DNA from: Pseudoxanthomonas gei
GTDB taxonomy: Bacteria > Pseudomonadota > Gammaproteobacteria > Xanthomonadales > Xanthomonadaceae
NCBI RefSeq assembly: GCF_010119615.1
Contig: NZ_QOVG01000012.1
Location: 1-64,000 of the forward strand
Length of the DNA stretch: 64,000 bases
Direction of reading: 5' to 3'
In this document: one piece after another, positions 43,340 to 52,918 of the stretch
Layout of the letters: each line of letters starts with the position of its first letter
Numbering within the stretch: position 1 is the stretch's first letter
The notes under the pieces: generated by a model
Database searches by the model: none
What the model was told of the DNA's origin: nothing
The model's input: the letters and a program-made list of their open reading frames with translations, nothing else
Translations under genes and position numbers: made by a program

Positions 43340-44597
43340 CGTCTTTCTTGGTATGGGTATAGGGAGCCTGCGCCGGGAACAGCCTGTCGGCGGCACGCGC
43401 CAGCTCGGCGTCTCCCGACAGGGCCGCTTCGCGCAACGCCGCGGTAGGTGGATGCAGCAGGCGGTTGGTGAGCGTATGGGCCAGGAAATCCAGTACCTCC
43501 TGCGGCTCGCGGCCGTTGGCCAACTGTTGGCGCGCCTTTGCCAGTACCTCGTCGCGTGCCAGGTCGCCGTGCGCCCGCAGGCGTTTAAGCGGTTCCTGGC
43601 GCATGCTCGCATGCAGGTTCTCGATGTAGCGCGCGACCTGCAGTTCGATGATGGCCTCTGCCGCGTCGGCGGCTTCGCGCCGGCCCCGCCGATTGTCTTC
43701 TACCGCGCGTTCCAGGTCGTCCACGGTGTACAGGTAGGCGTCGTCCAGGCTGGCAACGCCGGACTCGATGTCGCGCGGCACGGCCAGGTCGAACAGCAAC
43801 ATCGGCTTGTGCCTGCGTTGCGAGAGGGCGGTGGCGACCTGGGCGCGGGTCAGGATCGGTTCGCGGCTCGCAGTGGCCGAGAACACCACGTCGGCCTCGG
43901 CCAGGTGCCGGTCTATTTCGCCCAGCGGCAACGCGAAGCCGCCGTGGCGGGAGGCCAGCTCCTGCGCATGCGACAGCGTGCGGTTGGCGATCAGGAGGCG
44001 GCGGACCTTGCCTTCGCTGAGATGGCGTGCGGCCAGTTCGATGGTTTCGCCGGCGCCGATGAGCAGGACCGTGGATTCATCCAGGCGCGCGAATGCGTTC
44101 TGGGCCAGGCGCACGGCGGTTGAAGCGACAGAGACGGGGTTGGCCCCGACGCGTGTATCGGTACGCGCACGCTTGGCCACTGCGAAGGTCTGCTGGAAGA
44201 GCCGGTCCAGGCGCGTGCCCAGGGCCCCGTGTTCGCGCGCCGCCACCCAGGCTTCCTTGACCTGGCCCAGGATCTGGGGCTCGCCCAGGACCATGGAATC
44301 CAGGCCGGTCGCTACCCGGAACAGGTGGCGCACGGCGGCGGCATCGCTATGACGATAGAGATAGGCATCCAGGCCTTCGGCGTGCGCGGCCATCCAGCGC
44401 GACAGCGCATTGCCGTCCTCGGCGAATGCATACAGTTCGGTGCGGTTGCAGGTGGACAGCACCGCGGCCTCGGAGACCTCGGGCAATGCCTGCAGCGAGG
44501 ACAACGCCGCGGGCAGCGCTGCCGCATCGAACGCGACGCGCTCGCGCAGGCTTACCGGCGCGGTCTGGTGGTTGATTCCGAGAACCCACAACGTCAT
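43317..44597 (-). CDS. hemA: Glutamyl-tRNA reductase
   Basis: A 426-residue enzyme that reduces glutamyl-tRNA(Glu) to glutamate-1-semialdehyde, the first step of C5 tetrapyrrole synthesis. The N-terminal [18 protein letters not shown] is followed by the catalytic C50 in [28 protein letters not shown] and the NADPH-binding [17 protein letters not shown] follow. The C-terminal dimerisation helix is present. It overlaps prfA by 23 bases and is divergent from the TPR gene across 66 bases. Confidence 0.97.
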
Positions 44598-44663
44598 CGT
44601 TCAGTTGCTTGCGTTAAGCTTCTGGCCATTCAAGGTCGCCATTTTACGGCCCGGTTCGCCTCC

Positions 44664-46328
44664 ATGCCTGCATTGATTCGCATCACCGTCGCCGCATTGC
44701 TTTTGGCGGCCACGGCGGGTTCCGTTTCCGCCGCCCCAGCCCCGGCAAAAGCCGCGGACGCGCTGACCCCGGTCATGGCCGGAGAATTTGCCCTGCAGGC
44801 GGGCCAGCTCGACGAGGCCTCGCGCTGGTACCTGCAGGCGGCCCGGGCCGACGACGACGCCGGCCTGGCCGAACGCGCCACCCGCATTGCCCTGCTTGCC
44901 AACGACGATGCGCGCGCCGCCGACGCCCTCAAGCTGTGGCGCCAGCGCGCTCCGCAATCCCTGGCCATGCGCGCGGCCGAAGCCGCCCTGGCACTGCGCA
45001 AGAGCAACGTGGCCGTTGCGCGCCGGGAACTGGGGGCCTTGCTGCGGGACAAGGACGACATGGGTTGGCGCTATGCCCTGACCGTGCTCGGCAGTGGGGG
45101 CCGGGATCCGGCCTTGTCGGCCCGGTTGCTGGACGGATTCGTCGACGCCGGTGCCATTCCGGACAAGTTGCCAGCCTGGCTTGCCTTCGGAGGGCTGGCG
45201 CAATCGCTTGAACAATCAGCCCTGGCCGAGCGCATTGTCGGCGAGGCGGTCAAGCGCTTTCCTGCCGAACCCAAGGTTGCCCTGCTGCACGTCGGCCAGC
45301 TTCGCCAGGCCGGCAATACGGAAGAAGCCCGCAAGGTGCTCGACGGCTTGGCCGATGCCGCCGTACTGGCGCCGCAATTGCGGCTGGCCATCGCCGCCGA
45401 ATACGACGCGCTTCGTGACCCGAAGCAGGCCGCCGCAACGCTTGCACGCGGCACCCAGGACAACCAGACCTACGGCCTGCGTGCTTCGCTGCTGGCCAAG
45501 GCCGAAGACACGATGACGCTGACCCTGCTCTACGATGAGCTGCGCAAGGACGCAAGCAATCCGGATCCCCAGCGGCGCCTGCTGCTTGGGCAGATCGCTC
45601 AGTTCCTGAAGCGTCCGCAGGAGGCGCTGGAGTGGTACCGCGGCGTTCCCGGCGGCCCGCAGCGTACCGAGGCGCGCCTGCGCACCGCCAACGTCCTGTT
45701 CGAACTCGGTCGCAAGACCGAGGCTTTCACCGACGTGCGTGCCTTGCAGGCCGATGCAAGCGCGGACGATGAAGCACGGCGCGGCGCCTACCTGCTGGAG
45801 GCCGAGCTCAAGCAGAAGGACCAGGACGATCCGGGCGAAATCGACGTGCTTGCGCGCGGGCTGGCCGCCTATCCGGATGACAACGCGCTGCTGTATGCGC
45901 GAGGCTTGGCGTGGGAGCGCCGTGACCGCATCGACCGCGCCGAGGCCGACCTGCGGCGGATCCTGGTCACCGACCCGGAGAACGTCGCCGCGCTCAATGC
46001 CCTGGGTTACACGCTGGCCGATCGCACCACGCGGTACCAGGAAGCACTCGAACTGATTGGCCGCGCGCGCGTCGCCGAGCCCGACGAGGCCGCCATCATC
46101 GACAGCTATGGCTGGGTGCTTTACCGGCTGGGCCGCAACGCCGAGGCGCTGGTCGAATTGCGGCGCGCCTTTACCCTGCAGAAAGATGCGGAAATCGCCG
46201 CCCACATCGCCGAAGTGCTGTGGGTCAGCGGCAAGCAGGAAGAAGCCCGCAGGTATTTCGAGGAATCGCGCAAGCTGGATCCGGAAAATCGCTCGCTCCT
46301 GCGCGCGCTGGAGAAGACGGGCGCATGA
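44664..46328 (+). CDS. Exported tetratricopeptide-repeat protein
   Basis: A 554-residue protein. A signal peptide (ALIRITVAALLLAATAGSVS, cleavage near SAAP) precedes repeated helical hairpins, clear TPR units near the C terminus (ALNALGYTLADRTTRYQEAL, SYGWVLYRLGRNAEALVELR, EVLWVSGKQEEARRYFEES). The central part is also helical. Such proteins act as scaffolds in the periplasm or outer membrane. Its stop overlaps lolB by 4 bases, and the order TPR-lolB-ispE is seen in other proteobacteria. The partner is not identified. Confidence 0.88.
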   Translation: MPALIRITVAALLLAATAGSVSAAPAPAKAADALTPVMAGEFALQAGQLDEASRWYLQAARADDDAGLAERATRIALLANDDARAADALKLWRQRAPQSLAMRAAEAALALRKSNVAVARRELGALLRDKDDMGWRYALTVLGSGGRDPALSARLLDGFVDAGAIPDKLPAWLAFGGLAQSLEQSALAERIVGEAVKRFPAEPKVALLHVGQLRQAGNTEEARKVLDGLADAAVLAPQLRLAIAAEYDALRDPKQAAATLARGTQDNQTYGLRASLLAKAEDTMTLTLLYDELRKDASNPDPQRRLLLGQIAQFLKRPQEALEWYRGVPGGPQRTEARLRTANVLFELGRKTEAFTDVRALQADASADDEARRGAYLLEAELKQKDQDDPGEIDVLARGLAAYPDDNALLYARGLAWERRDRIDRAEADLRRILVTDPENVAALNALGYTLADRTTRYQEALELIGRARVAEPDEAAIIDSYGWVLYRLGRNAEALVELRRAFTLQKDAEIAAHIAEVLWVSGKQEEARRYFEESRKLDPENRSLLRALEKTGA

Positions 46329-46981
46329 GGGCATCAACGCATGCCGCCGGCCTGTGCGCTGCCCTCGTGTTGCTGGGCGGCTGCGCAACGCGGGGCCCCA
46401 GCGGGGCATTGCCGCCCGCCTTGTCCGACCCGCGGGCGATCGAAGCGGCGGAGCAGGGACAGTCGCAACGTGAGCAATGGCTGCGCGAGCACCCGCAATG
46501 GTCGTTCGAGGGCCGGGTCGCCATCAACAACGCGGGCAAGGGTGGCAACGGCAGGATCGAATGGCAGCAGGACGGGACTGCTTACGTGGTGTCGCTGAGC
46601 GCGCCCGTGACCCGGCAGAGCTGGCGACTGACTGGGGACACCCGTTCGGGCGCTGGCCGGCTGGAGGGGCTGCCAGGTGGCCCGCGTCATGGTGAGGATG
46701 CCGAGGTTCTGCTTCTGCAAGCGACCGGTTGGGACATACCGGTCAACGCCCTGGCCGGATGGGTGCGGGGACTGCAGGCGGTAGGCTTCCCCGTGGAGGA
46801 GCGTTCCTTTTCGACGGAAGGGCGCGTGCAAACCTTGCGCCAGGCGGGTTGGCAGATCGACTACACGCAATGGACCGACGCGCAGGACAGCCGGCCGGAA
46901 TTGCCCAGTCGGATCGAGGCCCAGCGTGACCAGGCCGCGGTTCGACTGCTCGTTGACCGGTGGGATTTCAGCGCGCCATGA
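46325..46981 (+). CDS. lolB: Outer-membrane lipoprotein receptor LolB
   Basis: A 218-residue lipoprotein that accepts lipoproteins from LolA and inserts them into the outer membrane. The lipobox LVLLGGC acylates C20. The mature part has [20 protein letters not shown], then [20 protein letters not shown], matching the open beta-barrel of LolB. It overlaps the TPR gene (ATGA) upstream and ispE (ATGA) downstream, so the three are one translational unit. Confidence 0.92.
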   Translation: MRASTHAAGLCAALVLLGGCATRGPSGALPPALSDPRAIEAAEQGQSQREQWLREHPQWSFEGRVAINNAGKGGNGRIEWQQDGTAYVVSLSAPVTRQSWRLTGDTRSGAGRLEGLPGGPRHGEDAEVLLLQATGWDIPVNALAGWVRGLQAVGFPVEERSFSTEGRVQTLRQAGWQIDYTQWTDAQDSRPELPSRIEAQRDQAAVRLLVDRWDFSAP

Positions 46982-47883
46982 ACAGTCCCGGGGCAGGGGA
47001 CGAAGCGGGTTGGTCGACATGGCCTGCGCCTGCCAAGTTGAACCTCTTCCTCCAGATCACCGGGCGGCGCGCCGACGGGTATCACGCCCTGCAGACTGTA
47101 TTCCGGATGCTGGACTGGGGTGACGAGATCCGTCTGCGCCCCCGGCGCGACGGCCGGATCCAGCGCTTCGGGACCGGACTGCATACGGTCAGCGAGCTGG
47201 ATGACCTGACGGTAAGGGCTGCCAAACTGTTGCAAAATGAAGTCAAAAGCAGCCAAGGCGTCGATATATGCGTCGAAAAACGCATTCCGATGGGCGGCGG
47301 GTTCGGCGGCGGTTCTTCTGATGCGGCCACGGTGCTGGTGGCCCTGAATCACCTCTGGCGGCTGGACCTGGACCGCGACAGCCTCTGCAGGCTGGGCCTG
47401 AAACTGGGTGCAGACGTACCAGTCTTCGTGGCAGGTGAGAATGCCTGGGCAGAAGGCATAGGCGAAGTGCTCACTCCGCTGCGCCTGCAGAAGGCCTGGT
47501 ATGTACTGGCTGATCCGGGAATCCACGTCCCCACTGCAGAGTTGTTTCAATCATCTGATTTGACGCGCAATGCTGCACCCGCGAAAATAGCCGACTTCAT
47601 TTCGGGAAAGATGCTCGGCAACGCGTTCGAGCCGGTCCTGCGTAGCCGCGAACCCGCCATTGAGGCAGTGTTTTCGGTCCTTTCGCGGATTGGCACGGCA
47701 CGTCTCACCGGGTCCGGCAGCGGTTGTTTCGTCGAATTCAGTGACCGCGCGTCCGCAGAGGCCGCGCTCGCGGAGTTGCCGGAAGGATTGCGCGCCTGGA
47801 TCGCGGAAGGCGCGGACCGCTCGCCGTTGCATGATTTCCTGGAGAGGCAACAACACACACTGGGGCGTCGCCAAGAGGCCTAA
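46978..47883 (+). CDS. ispE: 4-diphosphocytidyl-2-C-methyl-D-erythritol kinase
   Basis: A 301-residue GHMP kinase of the non-mevalonate isoprenoid pathway. It has [20 protein letters not shown] at the start, the ATP-binding [17 protein letters not shown] near residue 105, and [15 protein letters not shown] near the C terminus. It is somewhat longer than E. coli IspE (283). Its last 7 codons and stop lie inside the tRNA-Gln gene (the stop TAA is in the D-loop). Parts of the middle (for example around 47221-47300) are visibly more AT-rich than the neighbours. Confidence 0.95.
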   Translation: MNSPGAGDEAGWSTWPAPAKLNLFLQITGRRADGYHALQTVFRMLDWGDEIRLRPRRDGRIQRFGTGLHTVSELDDLTVRAAKLLQNEVKSSQGVDICVEKRIPMGGGFGGGSSDAATVLVALNHLWRLDLDRDSLCRLGLKLGADVPVFVAGENAWAEGIGEVLTPLRLQKAWYVLADPGIHVPTAELFQSSDLTRNAAPAKIADFISGKMLGNAFEPVLRSREPAIEAVFSVLSRIGTARLTGSGSGCFVEFSDRASAEAALAELPEGLRAWIAEGADRSPLHDFLERQQHTLGRRQEA

Positions 47884-47938
47884 GGCACCGGGTTTTGATC
47901 CCGGCATTTCGCAGGTTCGAATCCTGCCGCCCCAGCCA
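47861..47938 (+). tRNA. tRNA-Gln (anticodon TTG)
   Basis: A complete cloverleaf can be drawn: acceptor TGGGGCG paired with CGCCCCA, D-stem GCC/GGC, anticodon stem CCGGG/CCCGG with loop TTTTGAT (anticodon TTG, reading CAA), T-stem GCAGG/CCTGC with loop TTCGAAT, discriminator G and an encoded CCA. The D-loop (AAGAGGCCTAA) is a little large and contains the ispE stop codon. The 5' end overlaps ispE by 23 bases. The position before prs is conserved in gammaproteobacteria. Confidence 0.95.
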
Positions 47939-48018
47939 ATCAATGCAGTTTCGTTTGTTTCCCTTGAGTACGGCGCTTGCGCCGGGCTTCCCAGCGCTAC
48001 CTTCCGGACCCCAATGAC

Positions 48019-48978
48019 ATGCAAGACGAACGCAACCTGCTTGTCTTTTCCGGAAACGCCAATCAGCCGCTGGCCGCCAGCATCTGCCGTGAGCTTGGTA
48101 TCCGCCAGGGCAAGGCGCTGGTGTCGCGCTTCTCAGATGGCGAAGTGCAGGTAGAGATCGAGGAGAACGTGCGTCGGCAGGAAGTGTTCGTGATCCAGCC
48201 GACCTGCGCCCCCAGTGCCGAAAACCTGGTGGAGCTGCTGGTGCTGGTGGACGCACTGAAGCGCGCCTCGGCCGCCAGCGTCACCGCAGTCGTGCCGTAC
48301 TTCGGCTATGCGCGCCAGGATCGTCGCCCGCGTTCGTCGCGGGTGCCGATCACCGCCAAGGTCGCGGCGCAGATGTTCAGTTCGGTGCGTACCGATCGCG
48401 TGCTGACCGTTGACCTGCATGCCGACCAGATCCAGGGCTTCTTCGACATGCCGGTGGACAACGTGTACGCATCGCCGCTGCTGCTGGCCGACATCTGGCG
48501 CGCCTACGGCACCGAGAACCTGATCGTGGTGTCGCCCGACGTGGGTGGCGTGGTGCGCGCGCGCGCCGTGGCCAAGCGCCTGGACGATGCCGACCTGGCG
48601 ATCATCGACAAACGCCGCCCGCGCGCCAACGTGTCCACGGTGATGAACATCATCGGCGACGTGCAGGGCAAGACCTGCGTGCTGGTCGACGACATCGTGG
48701 ATACGGCAGGCACCCTGTGCGCAGCTGCTGCCGCGCTCAAGGCGCAGGGCGCGTTGAAGGTTGCCGCCTACTGCACCCATCCGGTGCTTTCGGGCCCGGC
48801 CGTGGACAACATCAACAATTCCGAGCTGGACGAACTGGTCGTCACCGACACCATCCCGCTCTCGGCCGCCGCGCGCGGCTGCGCCAAGATCCGCCAGCTC
48901 AGCGTCGCCGAGCTGCTGGCTGAAACCATCCGCCGCATCGCCTTTGGCGAATCGGTCAGTTCGCTCTACGTGGACTGA
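48019..48978 (+). CDS. prs: Ribose-phosphate pyrophosphokinase (PRPP synthetase)
   Basis: A 319-residue enzyme making phosphoribosyl pyrophosphate for nucleotide, histidine and tryptophan synthesis. Signatures are [53 protein letters not shown] and the PRPP-binding [13 protein letters not shown]. The start at ATG 48019 gives the typical N terminus ([16 protein letters not shown]). It lies 80 bases after the tRNA gene and probably shares its transcript. Confidence 0.97.
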   Translation: MQDERNLLVFSGNANQPLAASICRELGIRQGKALVSRFSDGEVQVEIEENVRRQEVFVIQPTCAPSAENLVELLVLVDALKRASAASVTAVVPYFGYARQDRRPRSSRVPITAKVAAQMFSSVRTDRVLTVDLHADQIQGFFDMPVDNVYASPLLLADIWRAYGTENLIVVSPDVGGVVRARAVAKRLDDADLAIIDKRRPRANVSTVMNIIGDVQGKTCVLVDDIVDTAGTLCAAAAALKAQGALKVAAYCTHPVLSGPAVDNINNSELDELVVTDTIPLSAAARGCAKIRQLSVAELLAETIRRIAFGESVSSLYVD

Positions 48979-49016
48979 AGCAACCGGCAGGCAGCCATCC
49001 GGCTGTCGGCCACACC

Positions 49017-49063
49017 GGCTCACCTGGTCGCGGGTGAGCCTCCAAAATCGCCGCGAGGCGATT
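49017..49063 (+). promoter_or_regulatory. Two tandem hairpins in the rplY leader
   Basis: The first stem is GGCTCACC / GGTGAGCC (49017-49024 with 49033-49040). The second, six bases later (49046-49063), is AATCGCC / GGCGATT with a GCGA loop. They lie between prs and rplY, the second ending 25 bases before the rplY ATG. They could end prs transcripts or control L25 translation; neither is followed by a T-run. Confidence 0.5.
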
Positions 49064-49088
49064 CATTCAACTGAAGGTAGTAGAAGAA

Positions 49089-49751
49089 ATGGCAATCACA
49101 CATGAAATGAAGGTGCAGCGCCGCGAAGACGAGGGTAAGGGTGCGAGCCGCCGCCTGCGTCACGCCGGTACCGTGCCGGCCATCGTTTACGGTGGCGAAC
49201 TGAAGCCCGTCAGCATCCAGCTGAACCACAATGACGTCTGGCTTGCCAGCCAGAACGACTGGTTCTACTCCTCGCTCCTGGACCTGAACCTCAACGGCGA
49301 CGTGCAGAAGGTGCTGTTGCGTGACATGCAGCGCCACCCGTTCAAGCAGCAGATCATGCACCTGGATTTCCAGCGCGTGAACGAGAAGGAGACGCTGCAT
49401 GTTGCGGTGCCGCTGCACTTCCTCAACGAGGACAAGTCGCCGGCCGGCAAGTCCGTCGAAGTGGTGGTCACGCACGAACTGAAGGACGTGAACATCGAAT
49501 GCCTGCCCAAGGACCTGCCCGAGTTCATCGAGGTTGACCTGGCTGAGCTGAGCGTCGGCGATATCATCTACCTGTCCGACCTGAAGTTGCCGGCCGGTGT
49601 AGAGATCCCGGGCCTGAAGCTGGGCAAGGACCATGACGACGCGGTGGTCATCGCCAAGCACGGCAAGGAAGAAGAGGAAGTCGCCGACGTGGCAGCAGTC
49701 GCCGAAGTTCCGGCGGCCAAGGTTGCCAAGAAGGAAGAGCCCAAGAAGTAA
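49089..49751 (+). CDS. rplY: 50S ribosomal protein L25 (general stress protein Ctc form)
   Basis: A 220-residue L25 of the long Ctc type. The N-terminal 5S rRNA-binding domain has EGKGASRRLRHAGTVPAIVY, and the C-terminal beta domain (about 100-190) follows with VPLHFLNEDKSPAGKSVEVV. The tail is rich in Glu, Ala and Lys (VAKKEEPKK). It is longer than the 94-residue E. coli L25. It lies between prs and pth in the usual gene order. Confidence 0.95.
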   Translation: MAITHEMKVQRREDEGKGASRRLRHAGTVPAIVYGGELKPVSIQLNHNDVWLASQNDWFYSSLLDLNLNGDVQKVLLRDMQRHPFKQQIMHLDFQRVNEKETLHVAVPLHFLNEDKSPAGKSVEVVVTHELKDVNIECLPKDLPEFIEVDLAELSVGDIIYLSDLKLPAGVEIPGLKLGKDHDDAVVIAKHGKEEEEVADVAAVAEVPAAKVAKKEEPKK

Positions 49752-49759
49752 TCGCATGA

Positions 49760-49787
49760 CGATGCGTCCGCTGCGGCGGACGCATCG
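49760..49787. terminator. Strong hairpin between rplY and pth
   Basis: A perfect 12-bp stem (CGATGCGTCCGC / GCGGACGCATCG) with a TGCG loop begins 9 bases after the rplY stop and ends 12 bases before the pth ATG. No T-run follows, so it may act as an RNA-processing or stability element instead of a terminator. Confidence 0.55.
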
Positions 49788-49799
49788 GCGATTGACGTC

Positions 49800-50378
49800 A
49801 TGGCAGGACTTCGTCTCATCGTCGGATTGGGCAATCCCGGTCCCGAACACGCGCGAACCCGGCATAACGCCGGGTTCCGTTTTGTCGATACGCTCGCCGA
49901 AAAGGAAGGCGTGCGTTTTGGCCTGGAAAGCAAGCTGTTCGGCGAAACCGCCAAGATCCATGTCGGCGGCGAGGCGATCTGGTTGCTGAAGCCAGCCACC
50001 TTCATGAACCTCAGCGGCAAGTCGGTCACCGCCGCGCTGCGCTACTGGAAGATCGATCCGGAGCAGGCATTGCTGGCCCACGACGAACTGGACCTTGCGC
50101 CGGGCACGGCACGGCTCAAGTTCGATGGCGGGCATGGCGGGCAGAATGGATTGCGCGACACCATGCAGCTGCTGGGCAACGGCAAGTTCCACCGTCTTCG
50201 GATCGGCATCGGCCATCCGGGCCACAAGGACAAGGTCACCGGCTGGGTGCTCGGCAAGCCAGGCAAGGATGATGAAATCCTGATCGGGCGTGCCATCGAC
50301 GACGCCATCGAGGTGTTGCCGCTGGCAGTCGCGGGCAACTTCATGGACGCGATGACCAGGCTGCATACGGGTAAATAG
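49800..50378 (+). CDS. pth: Peptidyl-tRNA hydrolase
   Basis: A 192-residue enzyme that releases peptides from prematurely dissociated peptidyl-tRNAs. The N-terminal [20 protein letters not shown] contains the catalytic H22. [26 protein letters not shown] and [20 protein letters not shown] complete the family pattern. Length is normal. It follows rplY and precedes ychF. Confidence 0.97.
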   Translation: MAGLRLIVGLGNPGPEHARTRHNAGFRFVDTLAEKEGVRFGLESKLFGETAKIHVGGEAIWLLKPATFMNLSGKSVTAALRYWKIDPEQALLAHDELDLAPGTARLKFDGGHGGQNGLRDTMQLLGNGKFHRLRIGIGHPGHKDKVTGWVLGKPGKDDEILIGRAIDDAIEVLPLAVAGNFMDAMTRLHTGK

Positions 50379-50545
50379 GCAAGTCGGCGGCATGGCCGCC
50401 TGCGAAGGGCAATGGGCAAGCGCGGGCAGTGCCGTTCTTTACCATTCACACTTCGCCCTTCACTGCGGCACCCAGAGTCAACGGCAAAGCGCGGCGTAAC
50501 CGCCCTTCTTTCCCCTTCACTCTTCACCATTGGCGGCTCCAACCC

Positions 50546-51637
50546 ATGGGCATCAAATGCGGCATCGTCGGTCTTCCCAACGTGGGCAAGTCGACCCTTT
50601 TCAACGCGCTGACCAAGGCCGGCATCGCCGCGGCCAACTTTCCCTTCTGCACCATCGAACCCAACGTGGGCGTGGTGCCGGTGCCGGACCTGCGCCTGAA
50701 TGAGCTGTCCGACATCGTCAAGCCGCAGAAGGTGATACCCACTGCGGTGGAATTCGTCGACATCGCCGGCCTGGTCGCCGGCGCGGCCAGCGGCGAAGGC
50801 CTGGGCAACAAGTTCCTGGCCCACATCCGCGAGGTGGACGCGATCACCCACGTGGTGCGCTGCTTCGAGAACGACGACGTCATCCACGTCAACAACAAGG
50901 TCGATCCGCTTTCGGACATCGACACCATCGATACCGAACTTGCGCTGGCCGACCTGGACAGCGTGGAGAAGGCGCTGAACCGCGCCGAGCGCTCGGCCAA
51001 GCAGGGTGAAAAGGACGCGATCGCGCGCAAGCCGGTGCTGGCGAAGCTGCAGGCGGCGCTCAATGATGGCAAGCCCGGCCGCAGCATCGGCCTGGACGAG
51101 GAGGAGCTGGCGCTGGTGCGCGACATGTTCCTGCTGACCCTGAAGCCGGTGCTGTACATCGCCAACGTCAGCGAGGACGGCTTCGAGAACAACCCGCACC
51201 TCGATGCCGTGCGTGCCCGCGCTGCCGCCGAGGGCGCTGAAGTGGTGCCGGTCTCAGCCGCGATCGAGGAAGAGCTCTCGCAGATGGACGACGCCGACCG
51301 CAACACCTTCCTGGCCGACATGGGCTTGAACGAGCCCGGCCTCAATCGCGTCATCCGCGCCGCCTACAAGCTCCTGGGCCTGCAGACCTATTTCACCGCC
51401 GGGGTGAAGGAAGTGCGCGCCTGGACGGTCAAGGCCGGTTCCACCGCGCCGCAGGCCGCGGGCGTGATCCACACCGATTTCGAGAAGGGCTTCATCCGCG
51501 CCGAGACCATTTCCTACGCCGACTTCCTCCAGTACAAGGGCGAAGCAGGCGCCAAGGAAGCCGGGCGACTGCGACTGGAAGGCAAGGAATACCGCGTGCA
51601 GGAAGGCGACGTACTGCACTTCCGCTTCAACGTCTGA
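50546..51637 (+). CDS. ychF: Redox-regulated ATPase YchF (OBG-type)
   Basis: A 363-residue OBG-family nucleotidase that prefers ATP to GTP. P-loop [18 protein letters not shown], then [38 protein letters not shown], and the C-terminal TGS domain with [20 protein letters not shown]. The length matches E. coli YchF exactly. It follows pth after a 167-base spacer of pyrimidine-rich, repetitive sequence. Confidence 0.97.
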   Translation: MGIKCGIVGLPNVGKSTLFNALTKAGIAAANFPFCTIEPNVGVVPVPDLRLNELSDIVKPQKVIPTAVEFVDIAGLVAGAASGEGLGNKFLAHIREVDAITHVVRCFENDDVIHVNNKVDPLSDIDTIDTELALADLDSVEKALNRAERSAKQGEKDAIARKPVLAKLQAALNDGKPGRSIGLDEEELALVRDMFLLTLKPVLYIANVSEDGFENNPHLDAVRARAAAEGAEVVPVSAAIEEELSQMDDADRNTFLADMGLNEPGLNRVIRAAYKLLGLQTYFTAGVKEVRAWTVKAGSTAPQAAGVIHTDFEKGFIRAETISYADFLQYKGEAGAKEAGRLRLEGKEYRVQEGDVLHFRFNV

Positions 51638-51653
51638 CGGAAAACGCCTGTCG

Positions 51654-51677
51654 CGGCGCGCCTACTGTGGCGCGCCG
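51654..51677. terminator. Hairpin between ychF and wzt
   Basis: A perfect 9-bp stem (CGGCGCGCC / GGCGCGCCG) with a TACTGT loop lies between two convergent genes. The loop overlaps the stop codon of the minus-strand wzt gene. No U-tract is evident. Confidence 0.55.
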
Positions 51678-52918
51678 TCGACACCGGCCGAAGCATCGCG
51701 CTGGACGCTGGTCTGCGCCCCCAGCCATGCATAACCGACGAAATCTTCCTGCTTGGCGTTGTACATGTGGAAGATCAGCGCGTTGTCTCGCCATTCGTAG
51801 TTCTGGCTGATGTGGGAATCCTCGCGCGACAGCGAGAGGGACACCGAATAACTGCCCTTGCCGATGCGCGCGGGGAACTCGAAGCGGTAGACGATCAGTT
51901 CGCCGGGCGGGGGATTCTCGATCGCCTGCTTCAACCTGTGCGTGTTGATGCCGTAGATCGCCTGGCCGAAACGGTCCTTGATCATGAAGCCCAGCACCAG
52001 GCGGTCCAGCGCGGCGTGGATGCGCACGCCGACTTCCAGTGTCACTGTGTCGCCCACCTCGACGGCCTCCACCGGCATGCCTTCGCTGTTCACCAGGCGC
52101 AGGGTCTCGACCCGCGCCTGTCCAGTGCCTGAAATGGTGGAGATGCGCCCGTCGTCGAGCACCTTCTGTTGCACGGTCTGGTGTTCGCGCTCGGCCATCA
52201 GCGCGTTGTAGTAGTCCAGGATGTCGACCGGGTTGCCCTGCATCTTGACCCGCCCTTCCTGCAGCAGGATGGCCTTGTCGCAGATGGTCTGGATGGCGTA
52301 ACGGTCGTGCGACACGATGAGAAGGGTAGTGCCGGCGCGCTGGAACTCGCGTATGCGTTCGAAACTCTTGTGCTGGAAGTAGGAGTCGCCGACGGAAAGC
52401 GCCTCGTCGACGATGAGGATGTCCGGGCGCATGGCCGTGGCCACGCTGAAAGCCAGCCTGATCTGCATGCCGCTGGAATAAGTGCGGATGGGCTGGTCCA
52501 TGTAGGCGCCGATTTCGGCGAACGCCTCGATAGCGGGCATGACCTGCGCGATTTCCTCGACGCTCAGTCCCTGCAGCTGGCCGCCCATGATCGCGTTCTG
52601 GCGTCCGGTGAAATCAGGATGGAAGCCCATGCCCAGTTCGAGCAGTGCGGAGATGCGGCCGGTAGTGGTGACCTCTCCGCTGGTGGGCTTCAGCGTGCCG
52701 GTGATCAGCTTGAGCAACGTGCTTTTGCCGGCGCCGTTGTTGCCGACGATGCCGACCGCCTCGCCCGCGCCCACCCTGAAGTCAACGTCGCGCAGTACCC
52801 AGTGCTCCACATGCTGCTTGGCGCGCGAGTCGAAACTCAGCCATTCCGCGAGCCGGGACCATTGGCTGGGGTATTGGCGATAGGCCTTGCCGAGGCCGGA
52901 AACCGTAATTTCGCCCAT
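51662..52918 (-). CDS. wzt: Polysaccharide ABC transporter ATP-binding protein (Wzt type)
   Basis: A 418-residue ATPase that powers polysaccharide export. The Walker A GNNGAGKST is at about 60-67, the signature YSSGMQIRL at about 147-155 and Walker B ILIVDEALSVGD at about 167-178. A C-terminal domain (about residues 250-400; RLVLGFMIKDRFGQAIYG) resembles the carbohydrate-recognition domain of Wzt proteins that sense the capped non-reducing end of O-antigen. Its ATG overlaps the wzm stop by one base, so the transporter subunits are coupled. Confidence 0.93.
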   Translation of the reverse strand: MGEITVSGLGKAYRQYPSQWSRLAEWLSFDSRAKQHVEHWVLRDVDFRVGAGEAVGIVGNNGAGKSTLLKLITGTLKPTSGEVTTTGRISALLELGMGFHPDFTGRQNAIMGGQLQGLSVEEIAQVMPAIEAFAEIGAYMDQPIRTYSSGMQIRLAFSVATAMRPDILIVDEALSVGDSYFQHKSFERIREFQRAGTTLLIVSHDRYAIQTICDKAILLQEGRVKMQGNPVDILDYYNALMAEREHQTVQQKVLDDGRISTISGTGQARVETLRLVNSEGMPVEAVEVGDTVTLEVGVRIHAALDRLVLGFMIKDRFGQAIYGINTHRLKQAIENPPPGELIVYRFEFPARIGKGSYSVSLSLSREDSHISQNYEWRDNALIFHMYNAKQEDFVGYAWLGAQTSVQRDASAGVDGAPQ

